Shown here piece after piece: positions 1 through 16,648 of a stretch of DNA of 64,000 bases (position 1 is the stretch's first letter; every line of letters starts with the position of its first letter). The stretch covers positions 57,457,517 through 57,521,516 of the forward strand of contig CM063503.1 of assembly GCA_032207245.1 (NCBI GenBank). Direction: 5' to 3'. The notes under the pieces are model-generated. The model saw only the letters and a list, made by a program, of their open reading frames with translations, was not told the origin of the DNA and did no database searches. The translations under genes and the position numbers were made by a program. This stretch comes from Pardosa pseudoannulata (Eukaryota; Arthropoda; Arachnida; Araneae; Lycosidae).

Positions 1-702
1 TTTATCGAAATTATAGAATAATTTTCCAATTGATGCCACAACTGCTACCATCATCACGTCTTGTGACTGGAATGTGTTTGAATTTTTTTAGCGACACAAT
101 AGAAATCTATTTCTACATATTCTGTCTTCAGGCTCATTTCATATTCTACGATAAACTTATTCCCATATTTCGTTTTTATTATCACATGCGTTAAAAACGA
201 TTTGTTACAAAAATATGTTATTTTAAATTTCATTAATAGAATAATAGCTTTTTTGGTAACATCTGCTGTAAGCACGGCCACGAATACAATGTTAGGCATA
301 ACCAGCATGCAATATAATCCATTGACACAACTTGTTTCATAGAGGATAAGATAATTACCTGTAGCTAATGGATTAATTATATATAACTAGAGTCTATGAC
401 CAGTTAGGGTATCTTTTTACCATAAGTATACATTTGAATTATAAATTATTAAAGGAGCGGCTTAAGTTGATAGATCTGTAAATGCAACATTTGTGTATTC
501 TTGATTAAGTTTTTTTATTTACTAATTTGTCACATTTTACAGTAATAATAGAAAAATATAGGTAATCGAATCCTTTACTTATTATGTAGCATAAAAATTA
601 AATATTAGTAATTATATAGGAATGTTACAAAAAATAAACGTCATCTACTCATTGATTTATCATTTAACATATAAAGTTGCAATATTAAATATTTTGTTCT
701 TG
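1..702. other. AT-rich sequence, nothing recognised
   Basis: No repeat, transposon end or protein similarity is visible here. A minus-strand open stretch of 84 codons at 54-308 has no family motif, and in DNA this AT-rich I do not call it a gene. Confidence 0.5.
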
Positions 703-910
703 CATAAGGCTAGCAGCTTTAATCGTTATTTATATTTTAGTAAACAACTATATATTTAAAAATCATTTGAAATAAAGATAATAAACAGTTTTACATAAAT
801 TGATTCAATTACAAAGAAATGCAATACAAAAGTAAGTTATAAAAAACTAAAATAGAAACAAAACAATTCTGTTGATTTTTTTAAATTACCTTAGTCTATA
901 TAATTATACA

Positions 911-1239
911 TTAAGATAATAACTAGTTTTTATGAAGCGCGCAAAATAAATTCACAGAGGCCACATGCAACCTGACCTCAAATCCGCATGTTTATCACCT
1001 GTAGTCCATGCTATATTTGTTTCGAGCTTTTATTATCAATAGTGGCAATTCTATGAACATTTATCGTCAATTAAACATTATGGTAATAACTAGTTTTTTT
1101 GAAAAGCGCAAAATAAATTCACAGAGACCACATGCAACCTGACCTCAAATCCGCATGTTTATCACCTGTAGTCCATGCTATATTTGTTTCGAGCTTTTAT
1201 TATCAATAGTGGCAACTCTATGAACATTTATCGTCAATC
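911..1239. repeat. 167-bp tandem pair within copy A
   Basis: The motif 'taataactagttttt' at 917 recurs at 1084, followed by a shared stretch containing 'ccacatgcaacctgacctc' and 'cgcatgtttatcacctg'. The offset is 167 bp. The same pair lies in copy B at 2867-3196 (anchors 2873 and 3040, again 167 bp apart), so it predates the 1.96-kb duplication. Confidence 0.9.
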
Positions 1240-2065
1240 CAGGGTACAGCGTAATTCAATTTGAAGACCACTGTTCTAGATCGTATATAAAAAATTAGAA
1301 ATTATAGTAAAAATAGTGTCTACATTAAAGATTATTCAATGAATCTCATAGGAAACTTGTATGATTGGAAAGAGAAGGCTTCAAATTAAATTTAAAAAAT
1401 CAAGAAACTTAACAAAACAAACAAATAAAATGTTTTGTTCTACATTCACTTGTTTGATAAATCTAAGACATGAATTTATCAATCTTGTGATACCAACTTT
1501 GTCTTAAACGAACTCAAGTTTGTTGAAAATTTAGTTTTATCTTTTTTTGTTACTTAAATTAGTAGCCTCGTATAAGAATCCAGTTAGCAAGAGAAATAAA
1601 CTGAAGTTCTTCCTATGCATAATTTGGCCTCATTTATTATTCACATATAATCACTTTTGAGATTTAAACTTCGAAATACTTCATATAAGTTAAAAATCCT
1701 TAAAATATTTTGGAATGGGGATATACTTAGAAGACTTGATAGGAAAGAGGAGGTTTTATACACATTTGGTTGATTTACTTTTAGATTTTTGTAACATAAT
1801 TCATAGGGATCTAAAGGGCATACAGGATAAATTTTTACAAGAGAAATTACCTATGTCAAGCCTGTTGTTTCTGTATTCATTTGTTTAGAGACATTAATTT
1901 TTCAGTCTTGTGATACTAACTGCATTCAACACTAACAAAAATTTTAAAACACACATGAGGGATAGATGTTATCTCTTGTGAAATCTAGATCAGCGTGAGT
2001 TATAAACTCAATTTTCAGCATGTAATTTAGCATCATTTATAGTTCCCTTATTATCGCTTTTCAGA

Positions 2066-2640
2066 CCTAAACATTGAAATACCTCATGACATATCAACTA
2101 AAATATATATATTTAAATCATTTAAAAGATCTAACAAATTATTATCAAACATAAGTTCAATATTTTGTTCCAATATCCCCCTATTCCACAATTTTTAGAC
2201 ATAAGTTTTTCAGTCTTGTAGTGCCATCTGTAAATGTAGACTCATATGAGACCTTCATATGAGGCTCATGGTAGTGAGAGGACTTAACTCAAATTTTTCC
2301 TAAGCTAAATTTGGAATCATTTATAACTTACTTATTATCACTTTTCAGATTTTAACATTAAAAAAACCTCATAACATATCAATTAAAATAATAAAACTTA
2401 AAACAATTAAAAGATCTAAGAAATTATTATCAAATATAAGTTAAATAGTTTGTTCCTATATCCCCCTATTTCAAAAATCTGCGACATAAATTTTTCAGTC
2501 TTGTAGTACCAGCTGTGAATGTAGACTCATGTGAAGCGTTCATATGAGGCTCATGGTAGTGAGAGGACTTAACTCAAATTTTTCCTAAGCTAAATTTGGC
2601 ATCATTTATAATTCACATACTATCATCTTTCATATTTAAA
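2066..2640. repeat. 285-bp diverged tandem pair within copy A
   Basis: The motif 'gaggctcatggtagtgagag' at 2261 recurs at 2546, and 'aaaagatctaa' near 2125 recurs near 2410, so the period is 285 bp. Copies differ by about 10%. The matching pair in copy B lies near 4022-4600. Weaker relatives with 'tttttcagtcttgtgatac' lie further upstream near 1900, so the whole 1.96-kb unit probably grew from an older array. Confidence 0.8.
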
Positions 2641-2660
2641 CTTTGAAATACTTCATCACA

Positions 2661-4620
2661 TAAGGCTAGCAGCATTAATCTTTATTTATATTTTAGTAAA
2701 CAACTATATATTTAAAAATCATTTGAAATAAAGATAATAAACAGTTTTACATAAATTGATTCAATTACAAAGAAATGCAATACAAAAGTAAGTTATAAAA
2801 AACTAAAATAGAAACAAAACAATTCTGTTGATTTTTTTAAATTACCTTAGTCTATATAATTATACATTAAGATAATAACTAGTTTTTATGAAGCGCGCAA
2901 AATAAATTCACAGAGACCACATGCAACCTGACCTCAAATCCGCATGTTTATCACCTGTAGTCCATGCTATATTTGTTTCGAGCTTTTATTATCAATAGTG
3001 GCAACTCTATGAACATTTATCGTCAATTAATCATTATGATAATAACTAGTTTTTATGAAGAGCGCAAAATAAATTCACAGAGGCCACATACAACCTGACC
3101 TCAAATCCGCATGTTTATCACCTGTAGTTCATGCTATATTTGTTTCAAGCTTTTAATATCAATAGTGGCAAATTCTATGAACATTTATCGTCAATCCAGG
3201 GTACAGCGTAATTCAATTTGAAGACCACTGTTCTAGATCGTATATAAAAAATTAGAAATTATAGTAAAAATAGTGTCTACATTAAAGATTATTCAATGAA
3301 TCTCATAGGAAACTTGTATGATTGGAAAGAGAAGGCTTCAAATTAAATTTAAAAAATCAAGAAACTTAACAAAACAAACAAATAAAATGTTTTGTTCTAC
3401 ATTCACTTGTTTGATAAATCTAAGACATGAATTTATCAATCTTGTGATACCAACTTTGTCTTAAACGAACTCAAGTTTGTTGAAAATTTAGTTTTATCTT
3501 TTTTTGTTACTTAAATTAGTAGCCTCGTATAAGAATCCAGTTAGCAAGAGAAATAAACTGAAGTTCTTCCTATGCATAATTTGGCCTCATTTATTATTCA
3601 CATATAATCACTTTTGAGATTTAAACTTCGAAATACTTCATATAAGTTAAAAATCCTTAAAATATTTTGGAAGAGGGATATACTTAGAAGACTTGATAGG
3701 AAAGAGGAGGTTTTATACACATTTGGTTGATTTACTTTTAGATTTTTGTAACATAATTCATAGGGATCTAAAGGGCATACAGGATAAATTTTTACAAGAG
3801 AAATTACCTATGTCAAGCCTGTTGTTTCTGTATTCATTTGTTTAGAGACATTAATTTTTCAGTCTTGTGATACTAACTGCATTCAACACTAACAAAAATT
3901 TTAAAACACACATGAGGGATAGATGTTATCTCTTGTGAAATCTAGATCAGCGTGAGTTATACACTCAATTTTTTCCAGCATGTAATTTAGCATCATTTAT
4001 AGTTCCCTTATTATCGCTTTTCAGACCTAAACATTGAAATACCTCATGACATATCAACTAAAATATATATATTTAAATCATTTAAAAGATCTAACAAATT
4101 ATTATCAAACATAAGTTCAATATTTTGTTCCAATATCCCCCTATTCCACAATTTTTAGACATAAGTTTTTCAGTCTTGTAGTGCCATCTGTAAATGTAGA
4201 CTCATATGAGACCTTCATATGAGGCTCATGGTAGTGAGAGGACTTAACTCAAATTTTTCCTAAGCTAAATTTGGCATCATTTATAACTTACTTATTATCC
4301 CTTTTCAGATTTAAACATTAAAAAAACCTCATAACATATCAATTAAAATATTAAAACTTAAAACAATTAAAAGATCTAAGAAATTATTATCAAATATAAG
4401 TTAAATATTTTGTTCCTATATCCCCCTATTTCAAAAATCTGCGACATCAATTTTTCAGTCTTGTAGTACCAGCTGTAAATGTAGACTCATGTGAAGCCTT
4501 CATATGAGGCTCATGGTAGTGAGAGTATTTAACTCAAATTTTTCCTAGTCTAAATTTGGCATCATTTATAATTCACATACTATCATCTTTCATATTTAAA
4601 CTTTGAAATACTTCATCACA
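2661..4620. repeat. 1.96-kb tandem duplication, copy B
   Basis: Second copy of 703-2660. The homology stops at 4620, after 'acttcatcaca', where the sequence changes to 'tgtaacttacg'; at the same place copy A runs into the start of copy B. It carries its own 167-bp pair and 285-bp pair. Confidence 0.93.
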
Positions 4621-6190
<1,570 letters not shown>

Positions 6191-6320
6191 TATTGCATTA
6201 ATAAGCATGTTAATTTAAAAGATAACTTTCTCGTATCTTTCAAAATGTTCTTGAATTCTATGGTAATTATTAAAATATTAATACATACCAAAACAAACTT
6301 TAAATTGCAAGATGCAAAAA

Positions 6321-7327
6321 GAAAATTAAAATATCTGTATTATTTTAATATAATTCAAACATTCTGGATGGTAAATCTGCGTAATTCACTCTGTTAAAAC
6401 ATGTCATTATTTATTTTTAAAATTTTTAAGCCTCATCATTTAACAAATAAAGTAAATCCCTAGAGCTACAGTATAAAAATATATAAATATTTATATATAG
6501 ATCATTCTTGTCTTAAATTAAAGAAAATTAAAATATCTGTATTATTTTAATATAATTCAAACATTCTGGATGGTAAATCTGCATAATTCACTCTGTTAAA
6601 ACATGTCATTATTTATTTTTAAAATTTTTAAGCCTCATCATTTAACAAATAAAGTAAATCCCTAGAGCTACAGTATAAAAATATATAAATATTTAAATAT
6701 AGATCATTTATGTCTTAAATTAAAGAAAATTAAAATATCTGTATTATTTTAATATAATTCAAACATTCTGGATGGTAAATCTGCATAATTCACTCTGTTA
6801 AAACATGTCATTATTTATTTTTAAAATTTTTAAGCCTCATCATTTAACAAATAAAGTAAATCCCTAGAGCTACAGTATAAAAATATATAAATATTTAAAT
6901 ATAGATCATTCTTGTCTTAAATTAAAGAAAATTAAAATATCTGTATTATTTTAATATAATTCAAACATTCTGGATGGTAAATCTGCATAATTCACTCTGT
7001 TAAAACATGTCATTATTTATTTTTAAAATTTTTAAGCCTCATCATTTAACAAATAAAGTAAATCCCTAGAGCTACAGTATAAAAATATATAAATATTTAA
7101 ATATAGATCATTCTTGTCTTAAATTAAAGAAAATTAAAATATCTGTATTATTTTAATATAATTCAAACATTCTGGATGGTAAATCTGCATAATTCACTCT
7201 GTTAAAACATGTCATTATTTATTTTTAAAATTTTTAAGCCTCATCATTTAACAAATAAAGTAAATCCCTAGAGCTACAGTATAAAAATATATAAATATTT
7301 AAATATAGATCATTCTTATCTTAAATT
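6321..7327. repeat. Five-copy 202-bp satellite
   Basis: The block starting 'gaaaattaaaatatctg' occurs at 6321, 6523, 6725, 6927 and 7129, exactly 202 bp apart each time, and the last copy ends near 7327. Copies differ at only a few positions ('ctgcgtaat' or 'ctgcataat', 'ttatatata' or 'ttaaatata'), so identity is about 99%. No open frame is shared. It starts about 130 bp after the TA microsatellite. Confidence 0.96.
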
Positions 7328-8527
7328 TTTTTAATTTCCTGTTTTAAAAAGCTGATAAAATGTTAGACACATTGTATACGTAAATATACATTAAAAAAGA
7401 TATATTACTTCGATAGTAAATTCACAAGGAAGCTTTTTAATGTAGAAGCACGAATTCCAGACCAGCGTGATTTGTTAAACAAAAATGATATTTTTGATTT
7501 TCACTTGTTTTCACAAAGTAAAGGAAATATTAAAATCACTAGCAAATAACCTGTCATATGATGGTATTAGTAAAATTTTTAATTTTCCAGAATTGTAAAG
7601 TACCTTATGAGGCAGGTAAAACAATGGTTTGTTTTCTAGCGGAGAATTATCTGGTTCAAGATCAATAATTTTTTTATCTTCATACTTCTCTAAAGTCTCC
7701 CGATACTGTAAATGCAGTTTAGAATCACTTTGAACTCATTTAGTCAAATAGTGTTTTTACGTATTAAACAAACACACCAAAGACGAAACAACTTAATTTT
7801 CAACGATATAAATAAAAAGCTAGATGTTTATTATTTCGAGAAATAGACTCCTAGAATTTTATGACAACAATTTGTTGTTAATACCGGTGATAAAATTTCC
7901 ATTGTACTAAAAAATAACCAATGATTAAATTTAAAATTATCACATATGTGCCTAACCTATTATTTAAGTCAAATATAACAGAAAATTATTTACGTGATAT
8001 CTAAGATCAGAGATAAAACGGATGAAAATAATACAGACGACATTTAAATAATTTTAAATAAAAAATGATTAAATGAGATGGTTTATGTAATGACGTCATA
8101 TTGTAGAAAAAAATGTTATTTTCACCTATTTATTATGTGACAAATTCATAAATTTAATCACCTGCTCTTAATCGGGGAAAATAAGGCTTGAAATAATGGT
8201 TTTAAAAGCTCGAAAATGGGAGAAGGGGATGGATTTTGGATTTTTTAAAGACTTGCTTTGATTTTTGCTAAACCTAACTCATCAAGAATCCAATATGGAT
8301 GCACCTATCCATTCCAGGTCCAACCGCTTCATAAATTCGAGGACAGATGGACAGATAATTTAGGCTATTATAATATTGGGAATGAGAAATTTGATTTCTC
8401 AGATTTATAAAAAAAATCCTCTTTTGATCAAACCTCAAATTTAACTCATTGACATCATCAAGTTTTCAGTGTTACATCATTCAGTGTATGTACAAAAAAT
8501 ATTAATTGTGAAACTGGTTATGACTAG
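7328..8527. other. AT-rich sequence, nothing recognised
   Basis: No repeat or coding signal is supported. One perfect TGACGTCA palindrome (CRE-type) lies at 8091-8098, a single occurrence without supporting context. Confidence 0.5.
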
Positions 8528-8590
8528 TTAACCCTGTGACTGCTCAATTTGTAAACCGAGATCTCTTTTAAAATTTGTTGCATAGTTTAA

Positions 8591-8961
<371 letters not shown>

Positions 8962-9063
8962 TCATAGTTGGCCCGACAGCCCATTGTGGGCCTTCGCCGC
9001 CTTAAGAATTTTTACCCATCCTGCTCTGTTTTTTGCTTGGGACCTCCATCTTCTAATCTCTCT

Positions 9064-9066
<3 letters not shown>
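8962..9066 (-). mobile_element. LINE (non-LTR retrotransposon) 3' end, copy 1
   Basis: On the minus strand this 105-bp block is one uninterrupted reading frame of 34 codons ending in TGA (8962-8964). It reads [17 protein letters not shown] and ends [17 protein letters not shown]. The W-R...RAGW...KAAKAHNGL pattern resembles the extreme C-terminus of reverse-transcriptase proteins of RTE/Jockey-like non-LTR elements. That family call is from memory and not certain. The stop codon is followed directly by (TA)n, as expected for an element ending in a simple-repeat tail. The 5' side is truncated, again into (TA)n. It is much more GC-rich than its surroundings. Confidence 0.6.

Positions 9067-9135
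<69 letters not shown>
9067..9135. repeat. (TA)n microsatellite between LINE ends
   Basis: Pure TA for about 68 bp between the two LINE fragments. With the fragment it makes a 173-bp repeating unit. Confidence 0.97.
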
Positions 9136-9137
<2 letters not shown>

Positions 9138-9236
9138 TAGTTGGCCCGACAGCCCATTGTGGGCCTTCGCCGCCTTAAGAAGTTTTTCCCATCCTGCTCT
9201 GTTTTGTGCTTGGGACCTCCATCTTCTAATCTCTCT

Positions 9237-9239
<3 letters not shown>
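9135..9239 (-). mobile_element. LINE (non-LTR retrotransposon) 3' end, copy 2
   Basis: Same 105-bp block as at 8962-9066, offset by 173 bp, with a few substitutions. The minus-strand frame is open to the TGA at 9135-9137 and reads [17 protein letters not shown] near its end. Several of the differences change amino acids (K/Q, V/E, I/L), so at least one copy is decaying. Both copies start at the same 5' point ('aagagagag'). That suggests duplication of one insertion together with its TA tail rather than two independent insertions. Confidence 0.6.

Positions 9240-9311
<72 letters not shown>
9240..9311. repeat. (TA)n microsatellite
   Basis: Pure TA, about 70 bp, on the 5' side of LINE copy 2. 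Confidence 0.97.
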
Positions 9312-9313
<2 letters not shown>

Positions 9314-9666
9314 AGAATTGAAAGACTAATTCTTTTCTAGAAAAGATTTTTTATATTGACTTTTATCATGAGAAACTAATCTTTCAGAAAAACTGATGTC
9401 AGATGTTATCACATAAAAAATTTATTTTTTAATAAATTTCAATTGAAATACAGTTAACTTCTATTTATAACATACTATCTATAATTCTATTATCTAATAT
9501 AACTATAGTTCTAGTCATATAATTCTATTTATTACCAAATTAAATGTCTAATACTGTATGTACTTTATTCGACTGGTTAAACGGTAAAAAGGCCGAATGT
9601 GCTTCTTAATAAAGGAAGAAAAACACATGCCCGTGGAAATCGCGGGATGAGCAGTCAGAGGGTTAA

Positions 9667-10130
9667 CACTTGATGTCTGTTCATATGCACGTACGTACTA
9701 ATGTATCTTGTATAATTCAAAACCGATTAGCCGAAAAAATTGCAATTTTGCATTTAAGTCTGTTATTACTTCCAGTTTTTTGTTGCAGTCTCAAATAGGA
9801 TTAACCGTAAAATGTAGAAAACGAAGAAATAGAATGCCGTAAATTTTGTGTTTCGGAATCTTATCCTATCTAGTTTTATTTCCCTTTTTCGATTGCTATC
9901 TGGACTATGAAACAAAAAATGTCAATAAAACTTTAATAACGCTATACGGAATAACACAAAAGCAATAAAGCGTACAATGTAAAAGCATGATATTTAGAAC
10001 TAATGTAGCGGTTAGTTGTGTACCATCCTTTTCTGCAGGTCTCCAAGAGATGGCAGTACTCAAGTTTATCTAAGGTTACCTTAGAGGAACATGGTGACCT
10101 TAAAAACGAATCTACTTTTAATCTTGAAAA
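9667..10130. other. Unique AT-rich spacer
   Basis: Nothing recognised apart from a short perfect inverted repeat, TCTAAGG-tta-CCTTAGA, at 10069-10085, followed by a related 'ggtgacctta'. Confidence 0.4.
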
Positions 10131-11690
10131 AAATGTACAAACTATAATTTTTGAGATGCATCATGCAAAATAAAAAATGAAAAGGTATAATATTGATGTA
10201 CAAAATGTATGACTGTTACTTTGAAATGGAAAGAATGATAAGAGTGTAAAGTTCCAGTTTTAAATTTAAAGAATGAAAGTGCTACCATTTAAAGGTAAAA
10301 AGCGACTTTGATCAATAAAATAAATGTAAGGTTTTTAGCATATTATTATTCTAAACTCATTTTGTTTGTAAAAAGCTTGTGAGTCTTGCTCTGGTATTTT
10401 CTTTACTCCATTAATTTCATATATATCAAGAATGACCCTGTGTCTACTCTCAAAATGGTGAAAGGAGAAGTTTAACGAAACCTATAAAAGCGATAAAAAA
10501 AGATAAAATAAAAGGCAAAAGGAAATCAGGCCTAGCACAAAGTGTTTTCACAAGAATAAAGTGTTTATTAATTTTATGAAATGGAGGTTTTATTTGATCG
10601 TAAACCAAACTTCATAAGGTTCATCTAGAATTTCAGTAAAGAAAAATTATTCCAAATTCTGAAAAATCATATAGATAATTTCTCACTCTTTACAACCGAG
10701 GTGATAAGACTGACTTGTGAAGTGCCAATTTTACTTTCAAAGAATTAAAATGTCATTAAAGAAAGAGTAAAAAGCGATTTTGTAGAACAAACTGAATCTG
10801 CTATTTTCGGCATCATTTTATACCAAACTCATTTGCGTTTTTTAAACATAGCGAGTTTCTATCTTGTATTTACGACATTAATTTCCCATGTACAGGAGAT
10901 AGCTTGCGTCTACTCACTGAGTAAGTTGAAAGTAAGGGTTTATTAAGACTTCTAAAAGGCAGACATGGGATCAAATACAAAAAAAAGAGGAAGAAATGGA
11001 ACAGAAAATTAGGACTAGCTCAAAGTGTATGCATAACTATACAGTGTTTTATTATTTTAAAAAAAGTGTTTTTCTTTAAACGTGAAACAGACTTCATAAG
11101 CTTCATCTTGAAGTTTGGTCAAAACGAATATTCCAAATTCTGAAATTGCAGAAATATTTCTCCATCTGTAAACGAAGATAGTATTAAGAGTATCTTTTGG
11201 AGTGTCGGTTTAAAATTTTAAAGAAAAATATACCTTTGCAATCACCAGATCAAAACTCACCAGTTTTCTCACCAAAGCAAAACTCAATCTTAGGTAGTTT
11301 TACGTTGGTGTTTTCTTTGGGTCATTATTTTGTACACTTATCAAGAGTAAACCTTAGTTTTCTCGCCAAGTGAAATGAAAAGTTTGGTTTAATGATGCTT
11401 ATAAAAAGCCAGACATAAGAGGAAATGGAAAAAGAAAAGTCAAGGGGAAATTAGGCCTAGCAAAAAGTGCGTGCATATGAATAGTTTTATAAATGGAGGA
11501 ATTTATAATGTGAGCGAGACATCATAAGCTTCATCAGGAATTTTGGTCAAAACAAATTTTCAAAATTTTGAAAATGCATAAAAATGATTTCTCAAACTGC
11601 ACAATCAAAATAGTATTAAGAGTGTCTTTCAAAATGCCGGTTCCAATTTTAAAGAAAAATAATTTTACAAAAAAAGGAAGTGTAATATCT
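10131..11690. repeat. Old ~450-bp tandem array, about three copies
   Basis: Diverged copies are anchored by 'gtaaaaagcgac' or 'gtaaaaagcgat' (10288, 10767), by 'ggcctagcac', 'ggactagctc' and 'ggcctagcaa' (near 10529, 11010 and 11455), and by 'cttcataaggttcatc', 'cttcataagcttcatc' and 'catcataagcttcatc'. Spacing is about 480 then about 440 bp. Copies differ by about 25-30%, so the array is old. No shared reading frame is visible. Confidence 0.8.
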
Positions 11691-12477
11691 GCAAACACTT
11701 AAATACCTCTCCCCTCCTCTTGAATACTAAATATTTGTTTTTCCTACTGAAACACGATATTTAAATTGGTTGCTTCTTTTAGGGATAAAACAACCAACCC
11801 AGGAATTTTTATTCATAAGATATTCAAGCTTTAGCATATATAAAATAAATGTAACGTTATGATAAGAATATCTTCCCACGTTAAAAATCAATGCAGTGCA
11901 GACTATGAACACAGCTTCTAAAATGAAGTATAAACCTTCTGATAAAACAAACTCATCAAGAATACTAGCTGCTATTTCGATTTTTGAATAAAAACTGATG
12001 ATCCTGATAGTAACAAGTGAGGATTTTGTTACAAACTTATTCTAGATTATACTTTTTCTGGAAGCATATTTATTTTCTTACTCAGGCAAAATTCATACAA
12101 ATATTGCTTAAAAAGTTTGAGATTATTTTAGCAGGTTGTGCACCAATGAGTATATTTATTACCTATAAAAACGTTGTAAACAAAATTTCACATTTTAGAG
12201 ACATAAATTGATTTTTATAATTAAACTATTTCATGAAATTGGTAAGCATGCGGTTTCCAAACTATCAAAATGTGTTAGTGGTTGTAGTAAAATAACAGAA
12301 AAATGTTCGGCCAATTTAGGCGATTTCCCTTTTCACACTATATAGCTATACAGATAATTCCTCACAGATAATTAGAAAATTATTTCTGATGTAATCTGCT
12401 TATAAACTTGTTTATAAACCAAATTTACAGTGTTACTTAACAATCTGAAAAATTATCGTGCCTTACTGACTTTGCAT
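11691..12477. other. AT-rich sequence, nothing recognised
   Basis: Short open stretches at 11727-11912 (minus) and 12017-12211 (plus) have no family motif and look like chance frames. Confidence 0.45.
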
Positions 12478-13900
12478 TCTGGCAAACATACCAGTATTCG
12501 GAAAGTAAATTTGGCCCGTATGGCGAAAACTTTTGTTTTTCCACTGATAATGTGTACCCTAATTATATATTGTTATTTCCAAGGAGAGCGATTTTCATTC
12601 CTTCTTCAACACTGCAGACAATAAGCACTACAAGACTTCTAAATTCCGGGAACAGTCTTCTGCTACTCGTTCCAAAATTGCCCATCGGTCTTCCATGAGA
12701 AAGGGAAACTTCGGATATGTGGAATACAGAGTTTCAAAAGACCTCGCTCTATCCCTCGGCAGCCATCATTGAAGAAGACTTGATTCTTAGATTACATTAA
12801 TAAATAAAAACATCCAGCAAACGATACGGAGATAAACATCATATTACCTAAATTGGAGTTATCCACAATTCATTCAATAGATCCCAAATAATCCTTGAAG
12901 CAGTGAAGCAACATAAACCATATTTCTTTAGCAATAAATACATAATAAACATACCAAAATTCTGGCAAACATACCGTTATTCGGAAAGTAAATTTCGCCC
13001 TTGTAGCAGAATCTTTTGCTTTTCCACTGATAATGCGTACCCTAATTATATATTTTCATTTCCAAGGTTAACGATTTTCATTCATTCTTCAACACTACAA
13101 ACAATACGCAATACACGACCCCTAAATTTCAGGAACAGTCTTCTGTGACTCGTTCCAAAATAGCCCATCGGTCTTCCATGAGAAAGGAAAACTTCGAATA
13201 TATGGAATCCACATCTTCAAAAGACCTTGCTCTATCACTTGGCAGCATCATTGATAAAGAAGACTTGGTTTTTAGATTACATTAATAAAAAAACAGCCAG
13301 TAATTTATACATTGTTAAACACCATATTATTTAAATTGAAGTTATCCGCAATTCATTCAATAGATCCCAAACAAGCCTGAAGCAGTGAAACAACATAAAC
13401 CAAATTTCTTTAGCAGTAAATATATAACAAACATACCAGTATTCGGAAGGTAAATTTGGTCCTTGTGGCAGAAACTTTTGCTTTTACACTGATAATGGGT
13501 CCTAATTATATATTGTTATCTCCAAGGGGAACGATTTTCATTCCTTCTTCAACACTGCAGACAACACTGCAGCACTACAAGACTTCAAAATTCCGGGAAC
13601 AGTCTTCTGCGAATCTTTCCAAATTTGCCCCTCGGTCTTCTATGAGCAAGGGAAACTTCGGATATGTGGAATCTAGAGCTTTAAAAGACTATCTCTCTAT
13701 CACTTGGTAGCTATCATTGATGGAGAAAACATGATTTCTAGATTACATTAATAAATTAACATTATATTACCTAAATTAGAGTTACCTAAATTAAAAGTTA
13801 AACACCATATTACATTAGAGTTATCCGTAATTCATTTGATAGATCCCAAATAAGCCCTGAAGCAGTGAAACAACATAAATCATATTTCTTTAACAGTAAA
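12478..13900 (+). repeat. Three-copy ~470-bp array with exon-like frames
   Basis: The motif 'tctggcaaacatacc' at 12478 recurs at 12961, and 'acataccagtattcgga' recurs at 13431, giving periods of 483 and 462 bp. Each copy contains a less AT-rich block of about 300 bp with two overlapping plus-strand frames. The first reads like FWQTYRYSESKFRPC then FCFSTDNAYPNY. The second, one frame over, reads like DFHSFFNT, then RSKIAHRSSMRKENFEYMES, then SKDLALSLG. Copy 2 is open in the second frame to a stop after 'DLVFRLH'. Copy 1 stops a few codons earlier, and copy 3 has a 4-base frameshift insertion near 13563. I do not recognise the protein. It may be a duplicated, decaying exon or pseudogene piece, or chance openness in less AT-rich DNA. 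Confidence 0.75.

Positions 13901-16648
<2,748 letters not shown>

Larger units (their letters stand above)
703..2660. repeat. 1.96-kb tandem duplication, copy A
   Basis: The sequence starting 'cataaggctagcagc' near 703 recurs at 2659 and stays aligned for about 1957 bp, to the 'acttcatcaca' just before 2661. Copy B then runs to 4620 and ends at the same bases. Only scattered substitutions and 1-3-base indels separate the copies, about 98% identity by eye, so the duplication is recent or actively homogenised. The unit is non-coding. It contains smaller tandem repeats, listed separately. Confidence 0.93.

Noticed and set aside
8091..8098. TGACGTCA as a functional CRE
   Set aside because: A single 8-bp match without any gene nearby; the same motif at 58944 is also isolated.
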